54,027 nucleotides of DNA from Melampsora larici-populina 98AG31 (GCF_000204055.1 NW_006768789.1:1090246-1144272); one strand, 5' to 3'; counted from the first letter of the stretch, positions 24,328-39,300 are shown. A program made the numbers and translations. The notes: generated from the letters alone by a model not told the origin.

Positions 24328-24768
24328 TTTGGTTTTGTATAGTTTTGATTTTAGTTTTCGGAATCAATCACACTGATATATACTCAGACTGATATACTCA
24401 GGGACTATTGTGGGTAGTTTCTCAGTTGATTTGATTTGTTTTATCAATCGACCATGAGAAGGATGTACTTGGTTAATGACGTCATTCTTCATTCTCATCG
24501 TTCATACTACTCCTACACTCTCATCTCATCTTTCGATCATCAAACAAATCATCATGCCTCACTCCTATTCATCTATGCAACCCTTCTCGCTAGTTTCTCT
24601 CATTTACAACTAAGATGTCTTACAATTCAAAGTACCGTTGAGTCCCACTACATCTTAGCAAGAGTGAGTCAAAAACATAATAAATGGCATATAGTTTGAA
24701 ATAACCCAAACGAACAACCACAAAAGCAGATATACGTATCATTTCTATGTTCAATCAAACCCCATGAA
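24328..24768. other. Intergenic promoter region of guanine deaminase
   Basis: Lies between the KRR1 stop and the guanine deaminase start, both on the minus strand. It contains two close copies of CTGATATA (about 24371 and 24390). Otherwise unremarkable. Confidence 0.5.
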
Positions 24769-26593
<1,825 letters not shown>

Positions 26594-27323
26594 CTTCAGA
26601 AACTTCTTTTCGAGTTTCTGATATCCCTTCGAGAGAATTTGATGTGGTCGTATTGAAAAAGTCGATACGGTGACAGTTAATGATCAAAATTTCAAAATTT
26701 GCAAACCATTTGGCCTGTCATCTTCCTTGACATGCTACACACAGACCTGTTAAGTAGACTCGCACTCATGTGACATGTCTCTCAGCTGAACCGCAGAACG
26801 TTCACAGGTGACAGGGGGTGTAACTCGCCCGCATCTGTCATTTCTGTGTGATCCCTCCCAAAAACAAACTTAACAGTCTTTCACAAGCATTGAAAGTCTT
26901 ATTGATGATCTGTATGCCATACTCTCGAGTCTCTTGTGTTCAACAAGACTTAAAGATTGTCTGATTTCACAACAAAGATATACTCAAACATCATCTAATC
27001 AATCATGCTTCCAAGATTGTACAGTGATCTCCTGGGTGTAAGACAAAAACCTGATCTAATCATAAATGTGTGATTACATTATAAGATTTCTTCTAACTGA
27101 ACTGACTGGGTATAATGACAACTAAAGATTCTAGAAAAGGATTCCAATGGAGATCTGACTTCAAAGTATTATAATCCAGGAGATCTATCACTCATGGACC
27201 GATATTCTTATTACCAGTGACCTGTTTCCTTGCTTGATCAACTAAAATTCCATAGAATCAAAAGGAATCAGTCACCAAAGCTTTTCAAATCCACAAAACC
27301 AAATCTCAAAAAAGAAGTTCAAC
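26594..27323. other. Intergenic; possible small inverted-repeat remnant
   Basis: Spacer between KRR1 and NUC1. AGACCTGTTAAGT at 26743-26755 has an inverted partner ACTTAACAGTCT at 26868-26879 (one base missing), with a GC-richer interior. This might be a short MITE remnant, but the arms are too short to be sure. Confidence 0.4.
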
Positions 27324-28658
27324 TCAACAATTTCTAATGACCATCTCACACTTCACCGTTTCACAAAGCTTACTAGAGTTTGATTTGATTTGATCAGGAA
27401 ATAATTTAAGTCCTGAAGCTTTTTCAACTGAATCGACTGGTGTTTCGAATGATCTTAATGGGATTTGATTTGAGATCTTCGTGTTTGGTAAAACAAATGA
27501 ACCTAATGAACCTTGATGACCGTTGACTCCATAAACGATTTTAGCAAAATGAGTCGGAACTGCTACATTAGGTGGATTACCTATATTTTCTCAAAGAAAC
27601 GAGGAATTAGATTTTAGGTTCCAAGTTTTAAATGAGATAGGTTTCATTGATTACAGACCGATGACTTCGTATGAAACTATTTGTTTTTGAGTGATCGGAT
27701 CTTGTTTTGGTAAATAAAGTGGAATGGTAAATACATATACATCTGAAAAGGATGTAGTTAATTGTCTAACAAAGTTTTCAAGATGTGCCCAATCTAAAGA
27801 TTGTCATCAAATCATTCGAAATTCTAATCAGAACAAGTTTTGATTATAGTGGAATGAAAGACTTACAATCTCGATTAAAACCTTCACCTACTTGTGGTGC
27901 AATGTTGGATAAGATAAATGTTTCATTCATGGCTTCTTGACTGATTTTGGCATCAGCTGCAGGAACCTATATTAAAAAACCAATCATTTGTGAGTGAATT
28001 CTATCGAGTGAAGAAGATTCAAAATTAACACACCATATGACCACGATCATAACCACTTCTAAAATAATCCGAAAGTTTGGCTCTAAATTCAGGTGGTAAA
28101 GCTGGATCTTCATGAAAGTTACTACCAATAAAATAATCATCAATCAACTTGGAAAAAGGAACCAATTGATCAAACCAAAGACATGGATTGTAACTAACGA
28201 ATGAGATCGATCAGGTTGATCACCACCAGGAGATCTAGGTGGCCGGATATTAGATGAAGTTAAATGCTCGGCAGTCCAAGAAGGGTTTCTCATCCTACGA
28301 TCATATCCCATGGCATAAGCTTGTCTAGAAAAGAAATCATTGATAGGACCTAGATTATGTTTTTTTTTGTTGGAAAATCAATTAGTTATTATGACATATA
28401 TCATTTTGGTTTTTTTGAATAATGTAGCTTACCTGGGTTTCCAAACTTTAAGATTTGATTGGGTGCTTGAGATTTGAATTCAGAATGAAATTGACGAGTA
28501 AAGATAGGTTGATTTGAACTATCTGAGTTCGGATTTGTTGTTGATGATGATGATGTTGATGATGAATCTGTTTGTTTATTTTTATAGACTATGGCTGTAC
28601 TTGCGCCTAAGACTATACCAGCTACAAAGAGTGCAGATTGAGTGAGAGTTGAAGCCAT
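27324..28658 (-). CDS. NUC1: Mitochondrial nuclease NUC1/endonuclease G
   Basis: DNA/RNA non-specific beta-beta-alpha metal nuclease of mitochondria, used in mtDNA turnover and regulated cell death. Six exons, 28658-28433, 28349-28199, 28121-28034, 27966-27867, 27793-27659 and 27580-27324, give 318 residues in frame. Residues 5-25 form a hydrophobic N-terminal anchor (LTQSALFVAGIVLGASTAIV) followed by basic residues, consistent with inner-membrane insertion. Family marks: AYAMGYDRRMRNPSWTAEHL, FHEDPALPPEFRAKLSDYF, the catalytic DRGH in SGYDRGHMVPAADAK (split by an intron), NETFILSNIAPQ, FNRDYWAHLENFVR, YVFTIPLYLP and VIGNPPNVAVPTHFAKI. All expected active-site residues (His of DRGH, metal-binding Asn and Glu segments) are present. 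Length is normal for the family. Confidence 0.95.
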
Positions 28659-29390
28659 TTGGATTTGAATAGAACTTGGAAAGAAGTTTACAAAAAATGT
28701 TTGCTGAGATTAATTTGAGCGGAGAGAAGGTATTGGGGTATAAGGATATATGCTTATATCCAAAGTGACGGTCTCCTTTCCTCCTATCATAGTTCCTCGT
28801 TTACCTTGATCAGACTCCTTGAAAGTACTCTTTTGGTCTATTGAAAGTCATAATCAACGATTCATGAGTATACTTTATCATCTGACATCAAACATCCAGA
28901 ATACCGTTCAAGTTCTGCCGACTTTCCAGCGCGAAACCATCTCGATCACTTTCTGGAGAACGCGCCTACACCTAGGATCAGATTCAAGGAAATCAATTTC
29001 AGTCGTGCGTCATTCAAAGCTATTCAGAGTTCATCCTTTGCAAAGTGGTCTGGGCGGTGGTACTCACGAAGGGACAAGTCATAGCTTGCTTGCTTGACGA
29101 AATCACCGTAAAACGTGGATATTTTTTGGTTTTTCATCGAAAGTTTAGTGAAGAGATAATAGCGTGTTTGTGAGCCAAGAGTCAGACCTTCGTTTTGTTG
29201 AGAATGATAAACTGAAGCATTTGTATTTGAATTTTGGCAGCCAGGGGTTTATGTAACTTCATTGGGGATCTGTGCATACAATTTAGGACCGACTCTTGTA
29301 GGCTATTGCAGGCTCAGCATTTATAGTTTATCAAATCAAACACACTTCACTTCTGGAGAATTCCAATCAACAAACAAAACAAACAACAAA
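28659..29390. other. Divergent promoter region, NUC1 and WDR7-like gene
   Basis: About 730 bp between two divergent starts. An 18 bp hairpin, GGATATATGCTTATATCC, lies near 28743. The right end is A/C-rich (CAAACAAAACAAACAACAAA) directly before ATG 29391, which favours that start over the in-frame ATG at 29262. Confidence 0.5.
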
Positions 29391-32300
29391 ATGACATTAA
29401 TCAATCCACATCCAAATCAACAAGAAAACGTTCTAAAACACCAATCACCATCATCGTCAATTTATCATCAAATCAATTTGAATTATCAGTCAACTCATCA
29501 TCATCAACATCCTCAACAACAACAACAAAACCGACTTATCTTTGAATTCAAACCTATCAGATTGATTATCAACTCAAATCCATCATTCATTCATTACTAT
29601 TTCAACTCAAACCAATCTCATCAACAATCAAAACAATCCATTGAAACAGCTTCGACCAACCAATCAGTCATCTCATCTTCTTCTCAGCAATCCCAACGAC
29701 GTCCATCAAGTTCTTCATCTAGAATCACTTTGACACCTACTCTTCAAGAACATCATCTTCATCATCATCATCCACACCATCATCATCATCATCCGGGTAG
29801 AAAGGCTTCAGCTACGGTCTCGGTTTCGGGTTCTTCTTTATTCGAATCTAGTCCAGTTTCACCTCGTACAAGTCTTTCACCTTCTACACCAAATCACTCG
29901 AGAATCAACCGAAAACAATCTATTGATTCAATTTGGCAAGGTTCGACTGCTTTATCACGACATTCAAATGAATCATCTCAATCTCTTTGTCATTCATCAT
30001 TACCCGCTTCTACATCAAATCCAATCTCAACATCGAAATCTAAACTTGAAGAATTCAATATCGATCAATTGAATCATTTGATTTCAATTCCACTTGATCT
30101 TAAACATGATTCTAATGATTTCATTGTTGATATTCAAATCTTGGATCAATCTGTTCTACCTTGGGAACAATCTACCGATTCAAACGCTTTGATCATCTTG
30201 ACTCACAAAGGGTAATCAATCTTTTTACTCAACTTTCAATATCATGTGCTGATTGTATCGGATTCTTTTCTAGGAAATTGTTCAAATTGTCTACATTAGA
30301 TGGCCATATCCTCAAATCAATCGACTTGAGCTCAGAAGCAAACCCTTCAATCAACTTTAAATCTTTAACACCACTCTCACCTCCTCTCACTAACGTACGT
30401 TTTACTCCAAAAGATCTCTATTTCACTTGAAATTCTTTAACTGACTTGGACTTGAACTCAGGATAGATTTCTCTCTTGTCTTTCAATTAATCATTCACTT
30501 TTAATCATCTTACGATCACCAACCTTATCGATTGTTCAAACCATTCAACTCGATCAACAAGCTTCTTCTTACCTTTCATTAGTTTTTAAAAATGACTCTA
30601 CTATCATTGGGATCACTGAAACTGGTCAAATCATTCAGCATAAACTCCAATTCGTTACTCAAAAGTTTTCGATCAGACAATCTGATGTGATTGGTGAAAT
30701 CAAACTAGATTTCCAGAACTCGACCGGGATCGGAATCGAATTTGATGTTCATTCTCATTCTTCTCATATGATCATCTGGACTCATCAATCCTTTTCAGTC
30801 TATCAACTATTCTCGTCAAATCTTAATCGACTTCTTCGATATGCACTACCTCATTCCAATGGCAACGAGGATGAAGAAATTGTAGAAGTCAAATTTCTCC
30901 GATCCTCCTTGATCTCAGTCCTAACTAAGAAAGCCTTGAAAGTTTATCAACTTCAATCACCAACATCAGAAGAAGATCAAACTAAGAACAAAAGCTGGAG
31001 GTTAAAATTGATTCACGAATTTAAAGGATCTTATAATTCGATTGTACCGTATCCTGATCAAGAGGATGATCACGAAGTTTTACCAAAGCTTTTGGCTTTC
31101 ATAGACGATCAAGATGGTAGCCAACAAATCTTGAAACTTGAACCCAAATCTGACCCATCAATACTTTATTCATCGTCGTTATCAGACTCGATCGAACCAC
31201 AATCCAAAAATATCACATGTGCAACTTGGTTTGATGATAATTACGAACTAGCATTGATTGGTGATGCATCTGGAAGATTTACTACTCAATCGTTTCCTTC
31301 CGACAACCATACTAAGAGTTTTTCCCTTTTAAACGAAACCAATAATCAACTAGCAGGATCTATCACGACGATCTGTGTAGAAGAAGATCAAAGTATGGCG
31401 ATTGTAGGCTCATCTGGTGGTGATATAGGAATATGGCAAACAGATGGAACTCAACTGGCTTGGAGTATCTTGAGTGATACTTCGATTGAAAGTCTTGCTG
31501 TGATGATTCAGAATGAAGTCTTCATAGCTAAGACTAGTGATGGGAGTTTAATCATTTTCGAATTAAAGTCTTCAGGATTGATCAAAGTGATGATTAGGAT
31601 CCCAAATCTTCGACGTTTTGGATATTTTGATCAAGTTTGGTTTAATAAAACTCATGCCGAATTGAAAGTGTTGGTTAGGTATTGTGATGGGGTAAAAGGA
31701 TTTGAGTATCAAGTTTGGAAGGAGAAATTGGTTAGGTCTTATTCATCACGGCTTGAGGCGCAGAACCCGACACCGGAGGAATGGATTCCGATTCAGATCT
31801 TAAGGAATAAAGAAGGTTTAGATCAAAGAAAGTTGACGGTTGATTTGAAGAAACTGGTTGCAGTGGCTACTACACTTTATGGACCATCAGCTTCGTGGAT
31901 CTCAAGATTAATCATCCAAGAATTAATGCCGTGGGGGATAAATGAAAGATTAGATAAATTAGTTTCGAATGGATTGAAAATTTATCCTACTAAGAACAAA
32001 AATCGATTATTAATTGAAGGTTTAAGAGAAGAGATTGGATTAGGAATCGATCAAACTTTACAAGTGATTAGATTATTGGTTTCTTTGAGACTTTTATTAG
32101 ATGATCCTAGTATTGAAAGAATTACAGGAGAAGTGATAGAAGAATTAACTAAAACTTGTGGAAGGTTTCTTGATTTCGGTACCTTGATGAAGTATTGGTT
32201 TAATGAATCCATTGAAATTAAAGTTTCAATACGAAATTTGTTTTGGAGTAGTTTAAAGCTTTTAAGCAATCAAAGGATCATTGAAATTGTAGAAAGATGG

Positions 32301-33756
32301 GAAAAGTATTTACCTTTCAAAGATCAAGATCAAGAAACCAAAGGTTTGAAGAAAGAAAAAAAGAAAGAAGGTAATGGATGGAAGTTGAAAGGTAAAGGGA
32401 TCTTTCAAAGGTATGATTCTAAGAAGATCAATTCGAGTCAAAGTGAAATTGAAGGAATTGAAGAAGAAGATCATGAGACTGATGGAGGAGAAGGAGGTCT
32501 AGAAGAAGGAATAGAAGAAGAAATTAATGAAGAGGTTTCAGGTCGATCGATGTTATTGATCGGATTGATTATAGGAGATCATTATAAATTAATTTCAACT
32601 AAAACATTAAAAAGATTATCGATTTCGATTTTTGAAAACCTAACTAACTCATCTAAACTGTTATCAACCCAGATCATAAGTTTAGAATTATGTAATAGTA
32701 AATCATTTGAGATTATACAACATTATATTGATGCGATTGAATTGGTTAGGATCTTGTTTGGATTAGCAACCAGGAAAGGCGAATTAGAAAGGTTAGGTAG
32801 ATTAGCTTGTTTGAATGTGGGGATCATCAATCCTCCATTGTTTATTACTACTTTGTCGTATGATTTAGTTACTAGTGATGATCCCGAAGATAGGATTGCT
32901 ACTATGAAATTGGTGATCTTTATGTTAAGAAAAGTAAGTGACCATCTCATTTCACCATCTCATTTCATTTAACAGAAACCACACAGTAGATTGAGATTAA
33001 GTTTGTTTTCACTTTTGTATGATTGATCAGAAACCATTAGTATTATATACATCTTTACCTAGATTAGTAGAAGCAGTAGTGAAATCATTAGATCCAACTT
33101 ACCAAAACGAAATGAGACAACAAACTCAATCAGTCGCCACGATAATCTTACACGAATTAGTGAAAACTTATCCATCTATTTCCTTTCATCATGAAACCCA
33201 AAGATTAGTAGTAGGTACAGAAGAAGGAGCTTGTATACTCTATGATTTAAAGACTGGACGTAGATTAGAAGTTTTAGAATCGTTTAAGAAACCGGTGATC
33301 GCTACTAGTTTTTCACCTGATGGTCATCGATTAGTTACTTGTGGATTAGAAGAAGGTAGGGTTGAAGTTTGGAAAGTGGGAAGTGGGATCTTAAGTTATT
33401 TTTTACCTAGTGTGATTTTGAATGGGAATGGGAATGGAATGTTTGGAAATAGTTCAATCGGTAGTAGTAGTGGTAGTGGTATTGGGAATGGAAGTGGGAA
33501 TGGGAATGAAAGTAATGGGTTTAAACCATTTAAAGTCTTTCCATTTAATGTTGGTGAAGAAGGTTAGTAGATCTTCTTTTTCAAAGTGAAATGTTGAAAG
33601 GTATAGAGGAAAAAAGACTGATCTTGTTTAAATCTTTTTTTTTGGTTAGGTATGATGAGTCGTGGAGCGATTTTAGAATGGGTTGTGATTGAATGGGTCA
33701 CTAATAGATCATGTAGATTAAGAATTAGAGAAAGCTCATTGACATTTGCTTGTTAG
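29391..33756 (+). CDS. WDR7/rabconnectin-3-beta-like WD40 protein
   Basis: Large WD40 protein; in animals the WDR7 family partners DMXL (Rav1-like) proteins to regulate V-ATPase assembly and vesicle acidification. Five exons, 29391-30211, 30274-30394, 30462-32933, 33031-33562 and 33650-33756, give 1350 residues in phase. Residues 1-220 are His/Gln/Ser-rich and low complexity (HHHHPHHHHHH). Weak WD repeats follow (AIVGSSGGDIGIWQTDG near residue 640), then a helical middle with an acidic insert. The diagnostic C-terminal part is LPRLVEAVVKSLDP, ILHELVKTYPSISFH, QRLVVGTEEGACILYDL and VIATSFSPDGHRLVTCG, followed by a Gly/Asn/Ser repeat insert (GNGNGN...). The C-terminal match is good; the N-terminal half is divergent, so a different WD40 scaffold is possible but less likely. 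Confidence 0.75.
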
Positions 33757-34202
33757 AGAAAACTTTTGATGAAAAGAAAAAGATGTCGTAGTCTCACTTT
33801 ATCAAGAATTTCTTTGGAAACACTTTTGCTCTATTCCACCAAGATAGTGACTTTTTTATCAAGTACATTCCTTTCCAGGTTTTTGAGAGAGATTGCAAGG
33901 TTTTTTGTTCGATTTTTACTTCGGAGTTTAGAAGAATAATCATTTTCAAAAACTCATTCTTTTGTTATTACTTTATGATTTCCAATGATCATGACTTGTT
34001 GATATCAATTATTGGAAGACCAGTTGTACTTTGTCAAGAGATGGCTACTGAAACTGATGAATATTCTTTATTGTCTCAACTCATGCTTTTTACATTTATA
34101 TATACAAATTTTTCTATCAAAGAAATCAAAAAGAGACATTTGTATGATGCTTGTCAAGTGATCAAGATGTCCATCATTCGATGTGCCATGAATTTCCAAC
34201 AC
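33757..34202. other. 3' flank of WDR7-like gene
   Basis: AT-rich, probably 3' UTR plus spacer. No gene supported. It ends where the Copia long terminal repeat appears to begin. Confidence 0.5.
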
Positions 34203-34305
34203 TGTTAGTGACCAACACCGCTGGCACGATCAATGACCTTTCTTAGATCCTCTCATAAATCCATTTTCTCCTCGGACCAGTCGATCTTGTACAGGTCTTT
34301 TTGGA

Positions 34306-34512
34306 CTGAAGCCAAACAAAAACAATCTTAGTATAAGATAGAAGGAAAAGAAAAACTCTGACAAAATCTTATAGTAAGATTGTAATGGATACAGTCAGAT
34401 CAAAAAGCTTTTATTACCTGAAGCCAAACAAAAACAATCTTAGTATAAGATAGAAGGAAAAGAAAAACTCTGACAAAATCTTATAGTAAGATTGTAATGG
34501 ATACAGTCAGAT
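34306..34512 (+). repeat. Perfect 95 bp direct repeat inside the Copia LTR
   Basis: 34306-34400 and 34418-34512 are identical over 95 bp (from CTGAAGCCAAAC to ACAGTCAGAT), separated by 17 bp. Perfect identity means a recent duplication or strong homogenisation; LTR enhancer regions often amplify in this way. Confidence 0.85.
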
Positions 34513-34922
34513 AAGAAAGAAAGGAAAGAACTCAAAAGACTGTAACATGTTCAGGTTATAAAGCAAACAGAAAACAAAAATGAAATGATGTCATGAATAT
34601 GATGGTGTCATAATACGAATGCAGAAGTATGATGTAATGTAGTAATGAAGAAATGAAATATATAAAAATGCTTTTGGAATAAATGTGTTTAGATAAAATG
34701 CATATGACTTTTGATAGCAAACAAGAAAAACAAAATGAAAAATCCAACACCCCCCCTTGCTGCAAAAAGTCATGAAACAAAAGAAAAAGAAAATCCAAAA
34801 ATACGTCAAAATGCCTAAGAAATAGAAACATAGCAAACAAAAACTTGTGCTCATATAATGGCCGTGGAGTTGTTTTGACAAAAATTGGTAGCAAGACCCC
34901 GGTGCCATACAAAGGTGAGAAC

Positions 34923-35777
34923 TTACTTTTGCTTTGCAGCAATATGCTGAAACCCCAACTGATTCCTGATCATTTCAAAAGTAGGTCTAGGAAGCGCCTT
35001 AGTCAAGAAGTCGGCTAATTGGTTTGTTGTGTTGACATGCTTGAGGGAAACATTCTTGTTCTTGACTAGGGATCGAATGAAATGGTACCTCAAATTCATG
35101 TGCTTGGTTCTCGAATGATGAACAGGATTATTTGAAAGAGCTGCTGATCCAGTATTATCGTAATGAATAACTGTTGGTGAAGAGTCAATAAATTTGATTT
35201 CTTGAAGTAATTGTCTTAACCACATTGCTTCTTGTCCCGCATCACCTAAAGCCATGTACTCTGCTTCCGTGCTGGACAAATTCGTGGTACGCTGCTTCCT
35301 AGACTTCCACGAAATCAAACCATCTGCCAGTCTGAACAGGTAACCAGAAGTAGAAGATCAGTCGTAGAGGTTTTCAGCCCAATCTGAATCAGTAAAGCCA
35401 TAGAGAATGTTGTCATTTCCACCCAAAGTAAGGCCTAATGATCTTGTGTGATAGACATAAGCTAGAACCCTGAGAGCAGCCTTCCAATGCAATTTGTCGT
35501 TTTGTTTTAGAAACTGAGAAAGTCTATTTATGGCAAAAGAGATATCTGGCCTTGTGCATTGTGCTAGCCACAGAAGAGCACCAATTATTGAATTGTATTG
35601 AGGATTTGAAGTTGATATGTCCGAAGCGGGAACCAGAGAACCAAAACCGGCGATATAGGGAGTAGCAACATGTGTAGGTTCAGAATCAAAGAATTGTTTT
35701 GTGATTTTGATTATATAAGATGTTTGTTGAAGAGTGAAATGTGAAAGGTCAGGAGAGCGTTTAATATGTTGTTTCAA
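34923..35777 (-). pseudogene. Copia RT C-terminus and RNase H, one in-frame TGA
   Basis: A single frame from 35777 to 34923, interrupted only by TGA at 35358-35360. Before it: GALLWLAQCTRPDISFAINR and LRVLAYVYHTRSLGLTLGG (end of RT, connection). After it: STSGYLFRLADG, ISWKSRKQRTTNLSSTEAEY, MALGDAGQEAMWLRQLL, HSRTKHMNLRYHFIR and QLADFLTKALPRPTFEMIR, the standard Copia RNase H order with the acidic residues of STEAEY and HYDNTGS. The stop falls where an Arg (CGA) is common in relatives, so a C-to-T change is likely. No catalytic RT motif remains in the window. Confidence 0.88.
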
Positions 35778-35943
35778 TATGTTTTATTTGATTTATGTTT
35801 GAAATGTTGTTGTCTCTTTCTCACTATTTGATTTGCTCACTTGTTACAATTCATGTTCGTGTCATATGTATTTGATTTTTATACTTTAACTCTCTCACTT
35901 ATACTATTAGTTTTCCTTATATACCTGTGGGTTTTTGCACCTA
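35778..35943. other. Junction DNA between Copia fragment and TA element
   Basis: T-rich sequence of unclear origin, ending in the TA that flanks the next transposon. It may be Copia coding remnants, but no frame is visible. Confidence 0.4.
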
Positions 35944-36184
35944 CAGTTGTTCAAGGCTAGTCTCAACCAAAGCTGCTCTGCAAAAGTGAAATTTAATTAC
36001 ACATGATAACTACTTTCACCCCTACTAATAAATGACATGTAATAAGTCATTTATGGTGGGTTGGAAGGTTCCTTGAGCTAATAATGACTTGCTAAGTTGA
36101 TTGGGTGGGTGGTTTTTTTTTGTTTTTTTTTGACACCTCACTTTTCGGACCTGGGGTACTTAAGACCCTAAGTACACCTAGTTA

Positions 36185-36222
36185 GGTACTTAACCACATA
36201 GTTAAGTACTTGGTTAAGTACC
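36185..36222. repeat. 11 bp perfect inverted repeat in transposon subterminal region
   Basis: GGTACTTAACC at 36185-36195 pairs perfectly with GGTTAAGTACC at 36212-36222, and further AAGTAC/GTTAAGTAC words surround it (36160-36225). It lies between the left terminal repeat and the transposase 3' end; possible transposase-binding or transcription-ending site. Confidence 0.6.
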
Positions 36223-36355
36223 TATGGGCCTACAGTGACTTAATTAGGCCCCCCTATAAGCACAGCAGCACTCAGCAATCACGCTTTTTTGCTGAACTCA
36301 TATTGATAAAGAGATGATGAGCATCTTAAGTGGAATGTTTACAAAAGAAATATGA

Positions 36356-39300
36356 TCAAACAAGCGGAAACAAATCCTGAGGGTTAAGTAGACCATCAAT
36401 TTTCACTCCGGCCTGGCGGGAAATGGTTCGATGCGAGCGATACATCTTTTCCTTTGCCATTTGTTCTGCTTGGGCACCGGTGAAGCCTTGTCTTTAGCAG
36501 GATTTGCATGTCAGTATTGGTACAAAGTTGTGAGAATGAAAGTCTGACCTTACCGATAGATATGCATTTGACGGTCGATCTTACGGAAGTACTTTCGAAT
36601 GGTCGAGACCGGACAAAGCTTGCGTACTTTCTCAAACAGAGCCTTACAATCACTGAAAGACTTGCAATTTATGCTGTATTTTCGATAATCTTGAAGTCGA
36701 GAGATGATCAGTAGAAGATTGAAAGATATTTTGAATTTGAAAAAAAAACGATAAAAGAGTTTGGTTAAAAGGGGGCAATTCAAGTCGTTTTAAAACATAC
36801 TGAATGAAATGGAACTTACAGTGTTTGATAAATGCCCAATAGAGTTCTATTGGATTAAGTTCACAATGAAACTTTGGGAGAAAGACACAGATATGACCAG
36901 CATCTTCAATTACTTTTTGAAGCAAGGGCTTCTCATTAGCGAAGTCGGATTGTAAGCTTAAGATCTTGGCTGCACAGCACATCGGATCATTGGTATCTTT
37001 GGAGGTCTGATCAACAAATTCTTCATTCCGATCGAAGGCCTCTTGTGCTTCCTTTTCACGTTGGAGTCGAGCCTCACGAGAAGCCTGATCGCGCTTTGTT
37101 TCGGATAACTGACAAGAAGAACAGCGGAAGACAGGGCTTTTGCCTGCCGCTTTAGCTTTTGTTACATATGGTTCCCATAGGCCTCGTTCCTGGAGAACAC
37201 ATCGGACACCCTTAGTTTTACCAGCAAGTGTTTTCGTTGGATGATCTTCAGGGTAAAGTAATGACTGAGGCCGACCTCGAAGCTCGAGTGGAATCCTTGA
37301 ATCATCCACGGGTATAAAAGTATCCCGTAAAGGTTGTTTCTTGCCGCCCGGAAGGAAGTTCATGTTGGATACACGGAGTGCCTGAGGTCCATATGATTCG
37401 TGAGCTGATGAACAATCAAAGACAAAAACTCCCTGAGCATTGGGAAAAAGATAATTGAAAATTGGGATAGCCCGTGTCTTGACTTGCTCAATGAGTTGTG
37501 AGCAGTCCCACCACTTGTCTCCATTGGATCCAGGATACGTCACAACTGCAGAGTCAGTGAATTCGGGGACACATCGATATTCGGATTGAAGTTGTTGGAT
37601 GTCCTGAGCGGTGATTGTGAGCCGTCCGGTGCTGCTGTCCTCAACGATCCAATCAGAGTCGTGGATGAGTCGGCCTCGGCCTTTCTTTCGCAACTCGTTT
37701 GTATTATTGGGAAGCCAAGCATACTTTGGTCTTTCATTGGCATGTACAGTCGATTCATCGTGAAAACAAAAGACGGTTCTTTTTTGTTCATTCAAAAGTT
37801 CTGGATCCACTGGAATGCATTGTTCAAGATTTTTGCCAGCGTATTTGGTAGATCGTACTCGAAGCTCTGCCATCACATCAAGGTACCGAGTGCGATATTC
37901 TACAACATCAGGTCTTTCGTGGCCATCATAATACAGACCTTTGCTGTATTCACAAGCATGAAATCCCAGACAATGAAGCCAGCGATAGCTGGTAGTTAAT
38001 GATATTTTTGTATTTGGTTTGTATTGAGGGAGTATAACATTATTTGCATGATCACACAGGCCTGATGGTGTTAGCTGATTGAAATGATAGGAGTACATAT
38101 GTTAGCTTGGAAAGGAACAATGAGGAGGGAAATGAATCACAAATGAAAACTAACCTCGCCTGGTTTTTTTGCAACTGCCCATGAATAAAGCGAATCAAAA
38201 ACTCGTTTATCATCAATCATTGAGGGGTGAGCAGATCCAAAACCTCTTGAGCTGAAGATTAACTCCTGGTACTTTAGACGTTTACAGCTTGCTTGCGTAT
38301 TGTCTTGGCTCGACTAACACCAGTAGTTGGTGCATTCACTTTCTTAACTGAAGTTTCGCGTCGTACAGAAGATGCAGCAGTTAGCCACGATGCACTTACT
38401 GCTGGTGACTTCGCGTTGCTAAGAGTAAGCTCAAGGCGTTGGGTGTTGTATTCTTGAAGATCATCCAAGATTTGAGAGGGATATTCAAACAGTGGGTTCT
38501 TCCGAGCTTCTTCTTTGTACTTCTTTGAGACAATTAAAATACTAGCTTGCAATTCATCAAAACTATCTTGAGCAGCTTTCTTAGCACATTCAGGGCCCGA
38601 CAGAGACTTGGTTGTACTACAATAGCGAGTGACGCATTCATCGATCCACTGATTGTGAGCTGCCGCTAGATTGGGTGAAAAGGTATTGGTCGAGTGAGAT
38701 TGCTTGGATTGGTCAGGATCCAATGATGAATTTGAATCAGACTTGTCAGAGGAATCAGAATTGTCAGATGAACCAGAATCTTCAGATGAATCAGAATCGT
38801 GGCAATCAGAATCTTGTGAATTTACAGATGTCGAGGTGATAGATGTGGATTTTGAGGTGATAGAAGTCAAGGTGGGTTGATGTTGGCACAGCCAGTTGGA
38901 CATGAACGAGGTGTTTTTTCCAACTGCCTTGATGGCCTTCTGATTACGGCTGAACTTGGTCTGCTTTGGTATGATGGCAGGTTTAAGCTTCTTAGAATCA
39001 GCTTGAACACGTGTCTTCTTATAGCCTTTGAGGATGGCTCCAGATCGGTCTCGTCGTTTTCCAAGTCGTGGTTTTGATGTACAGGTTCTGGTAAAGACAG
39101 GGTAGAGGGTGTTATTGATTAAACCTTGATCACATCCTTCATCATCTGACGAGTCGGCAATGTTTGCATCAATGTATAAGTGCATTTCAGACAGTTCCAA
39201 TTCATTTTCTTCGGCTTGATGATCTGGATCAATTGGTAGCCAGTAAACAGGAGGTGGATTGTCTGTGAAAGAAGATGGTGGCAACATATTATCTTGAGTT

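Larger units (their letters stand above)
34203..35777 (-). mobile_element. Copia-type LTR retrotransposon, 3' fragment
   Basis: Minus-strand order: C-terminal reverse transcriptase, RNase H, polypurine tract (AAGGGGGGG at 34758-34750), then a 3' LTR that begins TGTTGGATTT at 34749. A candidate LTR end is at 34203 (TGTTAG on the plus strand gives ...CTAACA), making an LTR of about 547 bp; this end is uncertain. The 5' two thirds of the element are missing. It is truncated near 35777, close to the left end of the TA-flanked transposon. Confidence 0.75.
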
